Positions 7,678 through 16,020 of a stretch of 64,000 bases of DNA are shown here, piece by piece. The stretch comes from Rhizobium sp. CFBP 8762 (GTDB lineage Bacteria; Pseudomonadota; Alphaproteobacteria; Rhizobiales; Rhizobiaceae): positions 476,628 to 540,627 of the forward strand of contig NZ_JACYUD010000002.1 of the NCBI RefSeq assembly GCF_014841565.1, read 5' to 3'. The position numbers and the translations under genes were made by a program. How positions within the stretch are numbered: the first letter of the stretch is position 1; each line of letters begins with the position of its first letter. The notes under the pieces were generated by a model. The model was not told the origin of the DNA, ran no database searches, and saw only the letters and a list, made by a program, of their open reading frames with translations.

Positions 7678-8991
7678 ATGGATGACCAGAGCAGCCATTC
7701 GGCGCGCGTGCGCGCCTTGTGTTGGACGGCCGTGGTACTGGATGGGTTCGATCTTGTCGTGCTTGGCGCGCTGATCCCGACGCTAACCGGCGGTGATGCG
7801 CCGTGGATGACGGCGCAGCAGGCAACGTTCGTTTCCACTATCAGTCTGGTTGGCATGACGCTTGGGGCGTTGATGATCGGCTTTGCGACCGACCGCATCG
7901 GGCGGCGCAAGGCGCTGATCTGGGCGGTTCTTGCCTTTTCACTCATGACGTTGGCCTGTGGTCTGGCGCAGAATTATTGGCAACTGGGGCTATTCCGGTT
8001 TCTGGCCGGTTTTGGTCTCGGCGGGTGTCTTCCAACTGCCATTGCCATGGTCACCGAGTTTTCGCGCGGCAAACCCGGACGATCCTCCACCATGGTCATG
8101 ACCGGCTATCATGTCGGCGCGGTTGCCACCGCGCTTCTGGGGCTGATCTTCCTGCCCTTGTTTGGCTGGCGCTCCATGTTTTTTGCAGGTGCCCTGCCCG
8201 GATTTGCGCTGGTCCCGCTGTTGATGCGCTATCTACCGGAATCGCCCGCATTCCTGGTTGCTGTCGGTCGTCAGGCGGAGGCCCAGGCGATTGCCGATCA
8301 GCACGGTCTGCCGCTGGAAGCATCAACCGATCCCGGTCCGGTTGGCAAGCAGAAGGGCGATCTGGGCTCCCTCTTCCGCCCGCCTCTGCTGCGCAACAGT
8401 CTGGCGATCTGGGTTACATCCTTCATGGGCCTGCTGCTGGTTTACGCGCTGAATACATGGCTGCCCGCGCTGATGGTTGCTGCGGATTACGGTCTGCAAC
8501 GGGGCCTGTGGCTGCTGCTGCTTCTGAATGCCGGGGCAGTGTGCGGTCTGCTGGTTGCCGGACAGGTGGGAGACCGCATCGGGCTGAAAGCGGCTGCAGT
8601 GCTGTGGTTCTTCTGCGGCGCGGTTCTGTTGGCCGCACTATCGGTCAAGGTGCCGGTTGCACTGCTGTATCCCATGGTGTTTGTCACCGGGTGCTTCGTC
8701 TTTTCAGCGCAGGTTCTGGTCTATGCGTTCACCGCCGCCAACCATCCACCAGCCATTCGCGCAACGGCGCTGGGCATGGCTGCGGGCGTGGGCCGCATCG
8801 GTGCGATTGCCGGGCCTTTGGTCGGTGGAACGCTGGTATCGATGGGCATTGGCCATCCATGGGGCTTTTACGCCTTCGCAGCGGTGGGATTGATCGGCGC
8901 GATCTCCATGGCGGCGACCATGACAGTGGCCGCAAAGCCGGAGAAAGCATCCGTGCGAAACGAACATTCGCGCCGACAGACCGCTTCCTGA
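7678..8991 (+). CDS. MFS transporter, aromatic acid:H+ symporter (AAHS) type
   Basis: A 437-residue inner-membrane carrier with about 12 hydrophobic segments. The first helix contains WTAVVLDGFDLVVLGALIP, the DG(F/Y)D motif diagnostic of AAHS carriers such as PcaK and BenK, and the loop between helices 2 and 3 has GFATDRIGRRKAL. A strong ribosome site GGGAGGAG precedes the ATG at 7678; an in-frame ATG further upstream (7630) is rejected because it ends up before that site. The likely cargo is an aromatic or other organic acid taken up with protons. No catabolic genes for aromatics adjoin it, so the substrate is open. Confidence 0.86.
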   Translation: MDDQSSHSARVRALCWTAVVLDGFDLVVLGALIPTLTGGDAPWMTAQQATFVSTISLVGMTLGALMIGFATDRIGRRKALIWAVLAFSLMTLACGLAQNYWQLGLFRFLAGFGLGGCLPTAIAMVTEFSRGKPGRSSTMVMTGYHVGAVATALLGLIFLPLFGWRSMFFAGALPGFALVPLLMRYLPESPAFLVAVGRQAEAQAIADQHGLPLEASTDPGPVGKQKGDLGSLFRPPLLRNSLAIWVTSFMGLLLVYALNTWLPALMVAADYGLQRGLWLLLLLNAGAVCGLLVAGQVGDRIGLKAAAVLWFFCGAVLLAALSVKVPVALLYPMVFVTGCFVFSAQVLVYAFTAANHPPAIRATALGMAAGVGRIGAIAGPLVGGTLVSMGIGHPWGFYAFAAVGLIGAISMAATMTVAAKPEKASVRNEHSRRQTAS

Positions 8992-8992
8992 C

Positions 8993-9151
8993 TTAATTGT
9001 ACTGGCGCGGTTTCTGCGCTTCGCGCTGCTTGCGCGCCACGTCCTGCAAAAGCGCCTGCATGTCGCTCAGCGACACGCGGTCTGCCTGCATCACCTGCCG
9101 GATGAGCGGATCGCTCAAGACCTCATCAATGGACATTGCCGTGCACATCAT
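8993..9151 (-). CDS. Small conserved hypothetical protein (52 residues)
   Basis: A short open frame starting MMCTAMSIDEVLSDPLIR, with a GGGAGA ribosome site upstream and a TAA stop. The core (SIDEVLSDPLIRQVMQADRV, then SLSDMQALLQDVARKQRE) is a pair of amphipathic helices and recalls small proteins annotated as hypothetical in many Hyphomicrobiales. Either of the two adjacent ATG codons could start it. Its end is only one base from the MFS gene stop, so the two are convergent with no terminator between. No function is known. I consider it real because of the ribosome site, the charged-helix composition and the lack of any competing frame. Confidence 0.6.
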   Translation of the reverse strand: MMCTAMSIDEVLSDPLIRQVMQADRVSLSDMQALLQDVARKQREAQKPRQYN

Positions 9152-9246
9152 CTGACTCTCCCTTTTCCTGCGGGCAGTGTATAAAACTTGCGTAACAACC
9201 GAATGTCAGAACACGGGCAAAATCAAGGCTAACGCATTTTGTGGTA

Positions 9247-9816
9247 TCACCGAAGTTTCAATCGTCGCGCGGCGTTGGCGTCCTCGAACCAGCGACGTTC
9301 CGCCTCCCAGCAATGACCGTCCCAACCTTGAAAGCCGAAACCAAAGATTTCTGGCACGGAATTGTTCCGTGCCAGAAGATCGAATGTCAAAAGGTAGCCG
9401 GAACTCGGTGCATGGTGAGGCATCGCCCCGTAACTTTGCAGCATCTGTCGGGCTTTTTCCTGCGTCTCTTCATCCAGACAGTGGACCGGCGCGCCCGTCG
9501 GTGCGAGCTTGGCCTTCAACTGTTCGGTCCAGCAAATATCGGGATGGGTTGGCAGCGGCGGAAAGGTCAGCACAAATTCGCGCGCGGCCTGCACGGCGGG
9601 GCGGTGCGCAAAGCCCTCGTCCGCCACCCATTCCGCCGGTTGTCCGCCACGGTTGACCAGCACAAGATGCGTGATGCGCGCTCCACTGGCCTCCGCAAAA
9701 CCGGCTGCATTGTTGAAGCGGTAGACACGCTCGAACGCGTTCAGAACACCACCAAAATCACAGAAGGCCGGGTCATTTCCAACGATTGCTACTGATCCTG
9801 CCTGCACAATTTTCAT
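9247..9816 (-). CDS. Glycosyltransferase family 29 (sialyltransferase)-like protein
   Basis: A 189-residue protein opening with SVAIVGNDPAFCDFGGVLNAFERVYRFNNA, which recalls the L-sialylmotif pattern of GT29 enzymes (VVGN...IDxxDxVxRFN). Later PSSGYLLTFDLLARNNSVPEIFGFGF resembles the S-motif SSG...YGF, and GHCWEAERRWFED the final His/Glu motif. GT29 enzymes move sugars such as sialic acid from CMP-sugars. No CMP-sialate synthesis genes are in the window, so the donor is unknown. It is divergent from the zinc-ribbon GT2 gene across only 47 bases. Identification rests on motif recall and could be confused with a GT-like domain of unknown function. Confidence 0.55.
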   Translation of the reverse strand: MKIVQAGSVAIVGNDPAFCDFGGVLNAFERVYRFNNAAGFAEASGARITHLVLVNRGGQPAEWVADEGFAHRPAVQAAREFVLTFPPLPTHPDICWTEQLKAKLAPTGAPVHCLDEETQEKARQMLQSYGAMPHHAPSSGYLLTFDLLARNNSVPEIFGFGFQGWDGHCWEAERRWFEDANAARRLKLR

Positions 9817-9823
9817 CCCAAGC

Positions 9824-9860
9824 CTATGTCATCCACGTCACGTATATAAAGAGGACATAG
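9824..9860. promoter_or_regulatory. Inverted repeat in a very short divergent promoter region
   Basis: CTATGTC (9824-9830) and GACATAG (9854-9860) are 7-base inverted arms in the 47 bases between two divergent start codons. The arms flank a TATATAAAG tract. It could be an operator acting on both glycosyltransferase promoters; chance cannot be excluded. Confidence 0.3.
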
Positions 9861-9863
9861 ACA

Positions 9864-10817
9864 ATGGAAAGACGCTGCCCGCTATGCAAGGGACGGTCGC
9901 TGAGCGAGACGGAGCGCGGCTTGTTCTATCACGGGGTTTACAAGCGCTTTTCCATGGCCTGTGAGTTCTGCGGAGTGCTGCTGAATGACGACACAGATTT
10001 TGCAGGCATTCTCACATTGCGTTTGCAAGCAGACCATTTTGTGTCAAACCCTGAGGACGGTTTCGGCTTCGATATTTACACCCTGCGCTCCGCCGCCACC
10101 CGGTTTTGCCGCTCCGTAGTGCCGGACAGTGAAGCACAGGAGACGGCCTTGCAGAACCCACACAGTGATCTGGCGGCAAGTGCGTATCTGCGCAACATCA
10201 GCGGCGTCACTGGCGATGCGATTACGCTGGCTGTCATGTGTCGCGAGAGTGATCTTACATCCGTCATAGCGCAGAACACTGTCCATCTCGACTGGGCACG
10301 CGAACTGGTGGTTCTTGTGAACACAGATGATCAAAAGCCCGAGCAACAGGTGCAAGACCGAACCCGCATCGTCACGCGCCCATTCACTGGTGATTTTGCA
10401 AGGCAGCGCAACCATCTACAAAATATTTGCGCCACGCCATGGGTGTTGCAACTGGACGCGGATGAAACCCTGTCTGTTGAGACAGCGGCACTGCTTCCGT
10501 CCTTAGCGGCGGTTGCGCGGGGAGATGGCGTAGTATCCATTGGTCTTGCGCGCCGCAATTTGGTTGATGGCGTCTTGTCCGATCTTTACCCCGATTTTCA
10601 ATACCGGCTGAACCGGTCATCCCTGCGCTATGCGGGCAAAGTGCACGAGCGGCCTGAGCGGCCCTGGCAGGCCAGCATGATCGCCCTTCACGGCGCAATC
10701 GATCATCACCTTACCCTCGCCCATGTGCAAAGCAGGTCTGCGCGGTATGAAGCGCTCGACCCCGGTCGCGGGCGATTGGACGAGGCGGGCGAGCTTATGC
10801 GCCCGTTTTGCGGGTAA
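9864..10817 (+). CDS. Glycosyltransferase family 2-like protein with N-terminal zinc-ribbon
   Basis: A 317-residue protein with two parts. Residues 5-36 hold CPLC and CEFC, a four-cysteine zinc-ribbon-like module. From about residue 118 a GT-A fold follows: ITLAVMCRESDLTSVIAQ, LVVLVNTDD, RNHLQNICATPWVLQLDADETL with the DxD-type metal/nucleotide motif, then NRSSLRYAGKVHERP, common in GT2 proteins acting on oligosaccharide acceptors. The middle part (40-115) is not recognised. A ribosome site (AAGAGGA) precedes the ATG. The 3' end overlaps the end of the convergent GT4 gene by 23 bases. Zinc-ribbon plus GT2 is an unusual combination; the acceptor is unknown. Confidence 0.72.
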   Translation: MERRCPLCKGRSLSETERGLFYHGVYKRFSMACEFCGVLLNDDTDFAGILTLRLQADHFVSNPEDGFGFDIYTLRSAATRFCRSVVPDSEAQETALQNPHSDLAASAYLRNISGVTGDAITLAVMCRESDLTSVIAQNTVHLDWARELVVLVNTDDQKPEQQVQDRTRIVTRPFTGDFARQRNHLQNICATPWVLQLDADETLSVETAALLPSLAAVARGDGVVSIGLARRNLVDGVLSDLYPDFQYRLNRSSLRYAGKVHERPERPWQASMIALHGAIDHHLTLAHVQSRSARYEALDPGRGRLDEAGELMRPFCG

Positions 10818-11985
10818 GAACCTTGTCGTAAAGCGCTAGAGTTTCACGCCCCAGCGTCTCCCGCGTGAACCGGGAGGCAGCTTTTAAAGCGGCCGCGCGA
10901 TAGGCCAATCGCGTATCATGAGAAGCCAGCAAGGGCCGCAACGCATCGGCAAAATCAGGTCCCGTCGCATCCGCCGCCAGCGTTCCGGCCTTTGTCGCGC
11001 CGATGAACTCCCGCGCGCTGGCATCCAGCGCACAGGCCACAACCGGACGGCCATAGGCCAGTGCTTCCTGATAGACCAGCCCGAAACTTTCATAGCGGGA
11101 AGGTGCTGCGACGATATGGGCGCTGGCATATTCGCGGGCCAGCACATCCTCCGGCTGGCGACCCATGGCCCGCACGCGGCGGCGCAGGCTCAAGGGCATA
11201 TCCGCGCTCAAATCGTCCTCGCCAACGCCAACCAGAACCAGCTCGAAATCGCCGTTCGCTCCGGCTTCAACCTCACTGGCAAGACGTGCTGCACCATCCA
11301 TCAGAAAGTCAAAACCCTTACGTTTCTCCGCTCGGCCAACAAACAGAATACGGATCGGCGTTTGTGCCTCCGGGTAGTCGGCTGCCTCCGCCCGCGCCAA
11401 CACCTCCGGCGCCAGTGAAAGACCGATGACGGCATGGGGGGTGGTGCTATCCACGCCATACAAGGCGCTGATGCGGTTGCCGTGATCGGCTGTGTTGGAA
11501 ATCAGTCCGGCGCTGTGGCGAGCCTGATATTTTTCCAGCGCATTGGCTGCGCGGTTGTCGAGAGTATCACGAAGAGTTTTAGCCGGACCTTGTGAAAACG
11601 CAGCCGGTGTTGAATTGCGCGTCACCAGCGCAAGACGTGCCGACCCTGCCAGAAGCACGGCCGGCGCGTACCAGTTCGTCGCTTCAAGAATATCGAGCGG
11701 TGCGCGCGCGTGGATACGCTGCACAGCCGCACGAAAGGCCCATGGCCCCGCAAGATGGCCAATTGCACCGCGTTTTCTGAGCCAGCCCAAGGCATCGCTT
11801 TCTTGCACCTTGCAGCCGATAATCCGCACGCCGCCCACCTGCTCCTCGCCCATGCGGTCCTGCGTAAATACGGTGACATCGCAGCCTTGCCCCGCAAGGC
11901 TTTCGGCGATTTCGCGGGCAGCGGTGGACAGGCCGCTTGGTGCCGGGGGATAGTCCCAGGTTAACAATCCCACGCGCATGTTCAT
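10795..11985 (-). CDS. Glycosyltransferase family 4 (GT-B fold)
   Basis: A 396-residue cytoplasmic glycosyltransferase. The N-terminal acceptor domain starts MRVGLLTWDYPPAPSGLSTAARE, with the glycine-rich acceptor loop. The C-terminal donor domain has IRILFVGRAEKRKGFDFLMDG at about 210-230 and the retaining EX7E-type motif ESFGLVYQEALAYGRPVVA at about 300-318. It is the second gene of a minus-strand pair; its ATG overlaps the stop of the preceding GT4 gene (ATGA), so both are made together. Donor sugar unknown. The stop overlaps the convergent GT2 gene by 23 bases. Confidence 0.87.
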   Translation of the reverse strand: MNMRVGLLTWDYPPAPSGLSTAAREIAESLAGQGCDVTVFTQDRMGEEQVGGVRIIGCKVQESDALGWLRKRGAIGHLAGPWAFRAAVQRIHARAPLDILEATNWYAPAVLLAGSARLALVTRNSTPAAFSQGPAKTLRDTLDNRAANALEKYQARHSAGLISNTADHGNRISALYGVDSTTPHAVIGLSLAPEVLARAEAADYPEAQTPIRILFVGRAEKRKGFDFLMDGAARLASEVEAGANGDFELVLVGVGEDDLSADMPLSLRRRVRAMGRQPEDVLAREYASAHIVAAPSRYESFGLVYQEALAYGRPVVACALDASAREFIGATKAGTLAADATGPDFADALRPLLASHDTRLAYRAAALKAASRFTRETLGRETLALYDKVLTRKTGA

Positions 11986-13028
11986 CGTCCCAGCAGTTTC
12001 AGGTAGAGCGCGAAATAGTCCTGCGCCATGCGGTCTGCGATAAAGCGCTCGTCAAAGCGCGCACGCACACGGTGGCGATCCAGCGTGCCGATCCTGGCAA
12101 CCGCCTCCATGGCCTGCACCTCGTTTTCCACCACAAAACCGGTGACGCCGTCTTCTACGATTTCCGACACCGAGCCACGGTTCCACGCGATGACCGGTGT
12201 GCCGCACGCCATGGCCTCGATCATCACAAGGCCGAATGGCTCCGGCCAATCCACCGGAAACAGCAGGGCCTCCGCCTGTGCCAGAAAACCGGCTTTGCCC
12301 GCATCGTTCAGCGGCCCGACATAGACAGCGCTGTCGGACAGATAGGGTTCAACCATGGTTTGGAAGTACAGCGGATTTCCAACATCCACCGTTCCGGCCA
12401 GCCGGATGGATTTGCCGCAGTCGCGGGCAACCTTGATGGCGACATCCGGCCGCTTCTGGTCTGTCATGCGGCCGATAAAGGCCAGATACTGGCCTTCGTC
12501 CGGCGAAAAGGTAAACCGCGCCGGGTCTATCCCATGATACACAACGCTGGTGCGGTTGGCCTGTGGCAGCGCTTCCTGCTGCGCGCGCGAGATGGCCGCC
12601 ACCGGCAGATCGGAGAAAGCCTTGAAGAACAGCTCCCGGTCCAGCTCGTCCACCCGCCAGTGAATGGTGGTCAGCGAGCGCGAGCGTGCCTCACCGAGCA
12701 AGGCCGCATGAAAAAACTCGCCATGACAGTGGATGATATCGAATTCGTTCAGCCGCAGCCGCAACTCTTCCATGCGCACCGCTTCCAGCACCGCCGGAAT
12801 GGAGGGCGGCAAGGACCCATGGAGTGCTTCCAGCGCCTGAAGGCTGGGCATGGAACCGATGCGCGGAACGTCGATCACGCTGTCGGAAGGCGCAAACAGG
12901 GTAACGTCCACACCCATTTTCCGCAGGCCGATGGAAAGATCGTAGATGACGCGTTCTGTGCCGCCATGGTCCTTCGGCGGCACCGGGAAAATATTCGGTG
13001 CAACCTGTGCAACCTTTAAGGGCTTCAT
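11982..13028 (-). CDS. Glycosyltransferase family 4 (GT-B fold)
   Basis: A 348-residue GT4 enzyme. The start MKPLKVAQVAPNIFPVPPKDHGGTERVIYDLS has the GGxE acceptor-loop motif; the donor half contains FSPDEGQYLAFIGRMTDQKRPDVAI and EPFGLVMIEAMACGTPVIAWNRGS, with the two catalytic glutamates of retaining GT4 enzymes. It resembles proteins annotated as mannosyl- or glucosyltransferases in rhizobial polysaccharide loci. It is divergent from the sucrose-phosphate-synthase-like gene, with about 50 bases between starts, and is coupled to the second GT4 gene. The sugar transferred is not readable. Confidence 0.88.
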   Translation of the reverse strand: MKPLKVAQVAPNIFPVPPKDHGGTERVIYDLSIGLRKMGVDVTLFAPSDSVIDVPRIGSMPSLQALEALHGSLPPSIPAVLEAVRMEELRLRLNEFDIIHCHGEFFHAALLGEARSRSLTTIHWRVDELDRELFFKAFSDLPVAAISRAQQEALPQANRTSVVYHGIDPARFTFSPDEGQYLAFIGRMTDQKRPDVAIKVARDCGKSIRLAGTVDVGNPLYFQTMVEPYLSDSAVYVGPLNDAGKAGFLAQAEALLFPVDWPEPFGLVMIEAMACGTPVIAWNRGSVSEIVEDGVTGFVVENEVQAMEAVARIGTLDRHRVRARFDERFIADRMAQDYFALYLKLLGR

Positions 13029-13081
13029 GAGTTCGAACTTCCGATCAGTTTAGCGTTTTGTTGAGTTCCGGGGGTGTGTCA

Positions 13082-15160
13082 GTGTTTGTCCTTCATATCG
13101 CGTTGCAAGGGTGTCTGAAAGGACAAGATGTTGAGTACGGAATAACCTCCGATACGGGCGGACATATTCGCTATCTTCTCGATCTTGTCCATGCCCATTG
13201 CGAGGCTTCGCCACACGATCGCATCGTAATTGCAACACGCGCCTTTACCGGCCACGGCCCTCTGTACGAACAACCACATGAGCGGGTTTCCGACCAGATC
13301 GAAATCATCCGGCTTGAAACGCAATCCGGCGATTACCTCACGAAGGAAGAGCTTCACACGCAAGTTGAAAGTTTTGCAGACGCGCTGTGCACCCATATCG
13401 AAGCAAACGGGCGGCCAGATATCATCCACGCGCATTACGCCATTGCCGCCAGTGCGGCGGCTATCATCAAGGACAGGCTCGGCATTCCCTTCGTTTTCAC
13501 GGGTCATTCATTGGGTCTGGTCAAACAGTCGGTGATGGGCAGCACGGTTACAGTTTCCGAAGGCTTTCAGGAACGGATCGCCGGCGAAGAAATTGCCCTG
13601 AAGGAAGCGAGCCTCGTTGTTGCATCGTCGCGCGATGAGGCAGAACTGCAATATGCAGGCTACCGTAATTACGATCCCGGCAGCATCCGGGTTATTCCTC
13701 CGGGAAGCGATCTTGCGGCTTTCAAAGACGCCACCGTGAACGAAACGGTTGAAACCGAACTGGCTCGATTTCTGACGGACCCACAGAAGCCTGTCATTCT
13801 GGCCATTGCCCGCCCCGTCCGCCGCAAGAACCTCTCGGCGCTCGTGGAGGCATTCGGCAAAAGCAAGGCATTGCAGGCGCAGGCAAACCTTGTTCTGGTC
13901 GCAGGCACTCGCACCGTGATCGATGATCTGGATGGCGATATGGCAGGGTCCATGCACGAATTGCTGGCACTGATTGATCAATATGATCTCTACGGCAAAA
14001 TAGCCTATCCCAAATCCCATACCCCGGCGGATATTCCGGCCTACTACGCCTATGCGCGCGATCGCGGCGGCCTGTTCGCCAATCCGGCACTCAACGAACC
14101 GTTTGGCCTGACTTTGCTTGAGGCATCGGCTGCCGGGCTTCCCATTGTCGCAACTGATAGCGGCGGTCCGAACGATATCGTCGAGACCTGCGGCAATGGC
14201 CTGCTGGTGGACCCGAACGATCCAAGTGCGATTGCCGAGGCCGCGCTGCGCATCCTGTCCGATAGCACCATTTACCAGCAATTTGCCGAGGGTGGCGAAC
14301 GTGCAGTGGCGCATTACGACTGGAAAGGCCATGTCCAGCGCTATCGCGGTTTGCTGCGCGATCTGATTGAGCCTGCTGTCACACGTCCCGCAGACACAAG
14401 CGGAACCGGGCAACTGTTGATCAGCGATATCGATAATACGCTGGTTGGCTCTGTGCCACACCTGCACGCCTTTGGCGCATGGCGGCGGTTGCAGCCCCAT
14501 CTGGCTTTCGGCGTTGCCACCGGCCGCTCGTTCCACAGCGCCATGGCCGTGCTGGAGCAGGAAGACGTGCCGCGCCCGGAGGTTATGATCACCTCCGTCG
14601 GCTCTGAAATATACCATCTCGATGAAAATGGCGTGACCTACAGTCTGGACCGCGACTGGCTGGCGCAGATTACCGAGGATTGGGACCGTGAGCCTGTCCG
14701 CCGTGTAGTGGAGTCCGTCACCGGCATTACGCCGCAGGCAGCACTCGAACAGCGGGCCTTCAAGCTCAGCTATTTCAGTGATGGATCGGCAACCGTAGTC
14801 AAGCGGGTGCAAGCGGCGCTGGAGCGCGTGGGCCTGATGGCCTCGGTGATCCACAGCCACCGGCGCTACCTGGATATTCTGCCCTACAAGGCCTCCAAGG
14901 GAACGGCGGTTGAGTTCGTCCGCCAACGCTATGGCCTCAGCATGGACTCGGTGTTTGTGGCGGGTGATTCCGGCAACGATATTGAAATGCTGCGCGCTGT
15001 TCCGCAGTCCATCATTGTTGCCAACTATTCTGACGGGCTGGCCCATCTGCCGGACCTGAAGCACTCCTATCTCAGCCGCGAGTCCCATGCGCGCGGAATC
15101 ATGGAAGGAGTCGATTACTTCCGGCGGAAGGCGAGTGCGTCATGCCACCCAGTATCCTGA
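13082..15160 (+). CDS. Sucrose-phosphate-synthase-like glycosyltransferase fused to a HAD sugar phosphatase
   Basis: A bifunctional protein of about 692 residues. The GT4 part (to about 440) has SPS hallmarks: LHIALQGCLKG, DTGGHIRYLLDLV, FTGHSLGLVKQ, ARPVRRKNLSALVEAFG and NEPFGLTLLEASAAGLPIVATDSGGP. The HAD part (from about 450) has DIDNT (nucleophile and acid), the Lys in PYKASKGTAVE, and GDSGNDIEML. Such enzymes join UDP- or GDP-sugar to a sugar phosphate (fructose 6-phosphate gives sucrose or mannosylfructose phosphate) and the HAD part removes the phosphate. I chose GTG 13082 because GGGGGT lies 7 bases before it and the homology begins there; a TTG at 13058 is the alternative. It overlaps the next gene by 19 bases. 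Confidence 0.83.
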   Translation: MFVLHIALQGCLKGQDVEYGITSDTGGHIRYLLDLVHAHCEASPHDRIVIATRAFTGHGPLYEQPHERVSDQIEIIRLETQSGDYLTKEELHTQVESFADALCTHIEANGRPDIIHAHYAIAASAAAIIKDRLGIPFVFTGHSLGLVKQSVMGSTVTVSEGFQERIAGEEIALKEASLVVASSRDEAELQYAGYRNYDPGSIRVIPPGSDLAAFKDATVNETVETELARFLTDPQKPVILAIARPVRRKNLSALVEAFGKSKALQAQANLVLVAGTRTVIDDLDGDMAGSMHELLALIDQYDLYGKIAYPKSHTPADIPAYYAYARDRGGLFANPALNEPFGLTLLEASAAGLPIVATDSGGPNDIVETCGNGLLVDPNDPSAIAEAALRILSDSTIYQQFAEGGERAVAHYDWKGHVQRYRGLLRDLIEPAVTRPADTSGTGQLLISDIDNTLVGSVPHLHAFGAWRRLQPHLAFGVATGRSFHSAMAVLEQEDVPRPEVMITSVGSEIYHLDENGVTYSLDRDWLAQITEDWDREPVRRVVESVTGITPQAALEQRAFKLSYFSDGSATVVKRVQAALERVGLMASVIHSHRRYLDILPYKASKGTAVEFVRQRYGLSMDSVFVAGDSGNDIEMLRAVPQSIIVANYSDGLAHLPDLKHSYLSRESHARGIMEGVDYFRRKASASCHPVS

Positions 15161-16005
15161 CGCTGGTTCGCGGACGCGAACAACACCTGCGCAACCTGAT
15201 GGAAAGCCTGGCACACCAGACCGTCCAGCCGCTGGAACTGGTCATTGCGTGGATGCAGGATGAGCCGTTTGCCAATCTGCCAAAGCTGGATTGTCCTGTG
15301 CGCCACATTTTCGTGGCCGGTGAGCCGATGCCGCTTGCAAAAGCCCGCAACGCTGCGGCGGTGGCGGCGCTTGGCGACACACTGATATTTCTGGACGTTG
15401 ACTGCATTGCCAGTCCTACACTTGTGGAAGCCTTTACAAACGCGGCGGCGCGAGAGGATGGCGTGTTTCTGGGTGAGGTCCTCTATCTGCCCGCTGGTGT
15501 GGCGAACACTGGCGTCGATTACGCGTTGTTCGACCAACAGGGCGTGCGCCACCCTGCCAAACCGGCTCCGCCGGAAACGGGCATTTGCGCCGAGCCCGAC
15601 CACGGAGAACTGTGGGGCCTGTCCTTTGCCATTCGTGCCGCAACATGGCGCGCGCTCGGCGGCATGGATGAAGCCTATGTCGGTTATGGTGGAGAAGAAA
15701 CCGATTTTGCCGCCAAGCTGAAAGAAAACGGCATTCCCCTCTACTGGACGGGACACGCCCGCGCCTACCACCAGCATCATGCGGTGCTCTCACCGCCTGT
15801 GCATCAGTTCGATCATATCATTCGCAACGCTGAACTGTTTCACGCGCGCCATGGTCGCTGGTGCATGGATTACTGGCTGGGCCAGTTTCAGGCTCTCGAC
15901 CTCATCGACTGGACCAAGGACACGGCCAGAATAGAGGTCAAACGCCGCCCGACTGCACACGATATCGAGGCTGCTCGCCAGCCTGACACAGCCCTTTTCT
16001 CTTGA
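15142..16005 (+). CDS. Glycosyltransferase family 2 with galactosyltransferase-type C-terminal motif
   Basis: A 287-residue GT-A enzyme. The first strand is SILTLVRGREQHLRNLMESL; the metal-binding DxD is in LIFLDVDCIAS at about residues 76-86; and ELWGLSFAIRAATWRALGGMDEAYVGYGGEETDF matches the Glyco_transf_7C pattern (GG-x-DE-x-Y-x-GYG-x-E-x-D) of beta-1,4-galactosyltransferase-like enzymes, with a catalytic acid in GEETD. A further His-rich segment (YHQHH) may complete the metal site. It starts inside the end of the SPS-like gene, so it is coupled to it, and is 15 bases from the next gene. Donor and acceptor unknown. Confidence 0.84.
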   Translation: MPPSILTLVRGREQHLRNLMESLAHQTVQPLELVIAWMQDEPFANLPKLDCPVRHIFVAGEPMPLAKARNAAAVAALGDTLIFLDVDCIASPTLVEAFTNAAAREDGVFLGEVLYLPAGVANTGVDYALFDQQGVRHPAKPAPPETGICAEPDHGELWGLSFAIRAATWRALGGMDEAYVGYGGEETDFAAKLKENGIPLYWTGHARAYHQHHAVLSPPVHQFDHIIRNAELFHARHGRWCMDYWLGQFQALDLIDWTKDTARIEVKRRPTAHDIEAARQPDTALFS

Positions 16006-16020
16006 GCGAAACAGTAAACC

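Noticed and set aside
13508-15088. Antisense open frame of about 526 codons opposite the SPS-like gene
   Set aside because: It has no recognisable domains and low-complexity His/Gln/Arg-rich translation, as expected of a shadow in GC-rich coding DNA; the sense strand has full catalytic motifs.
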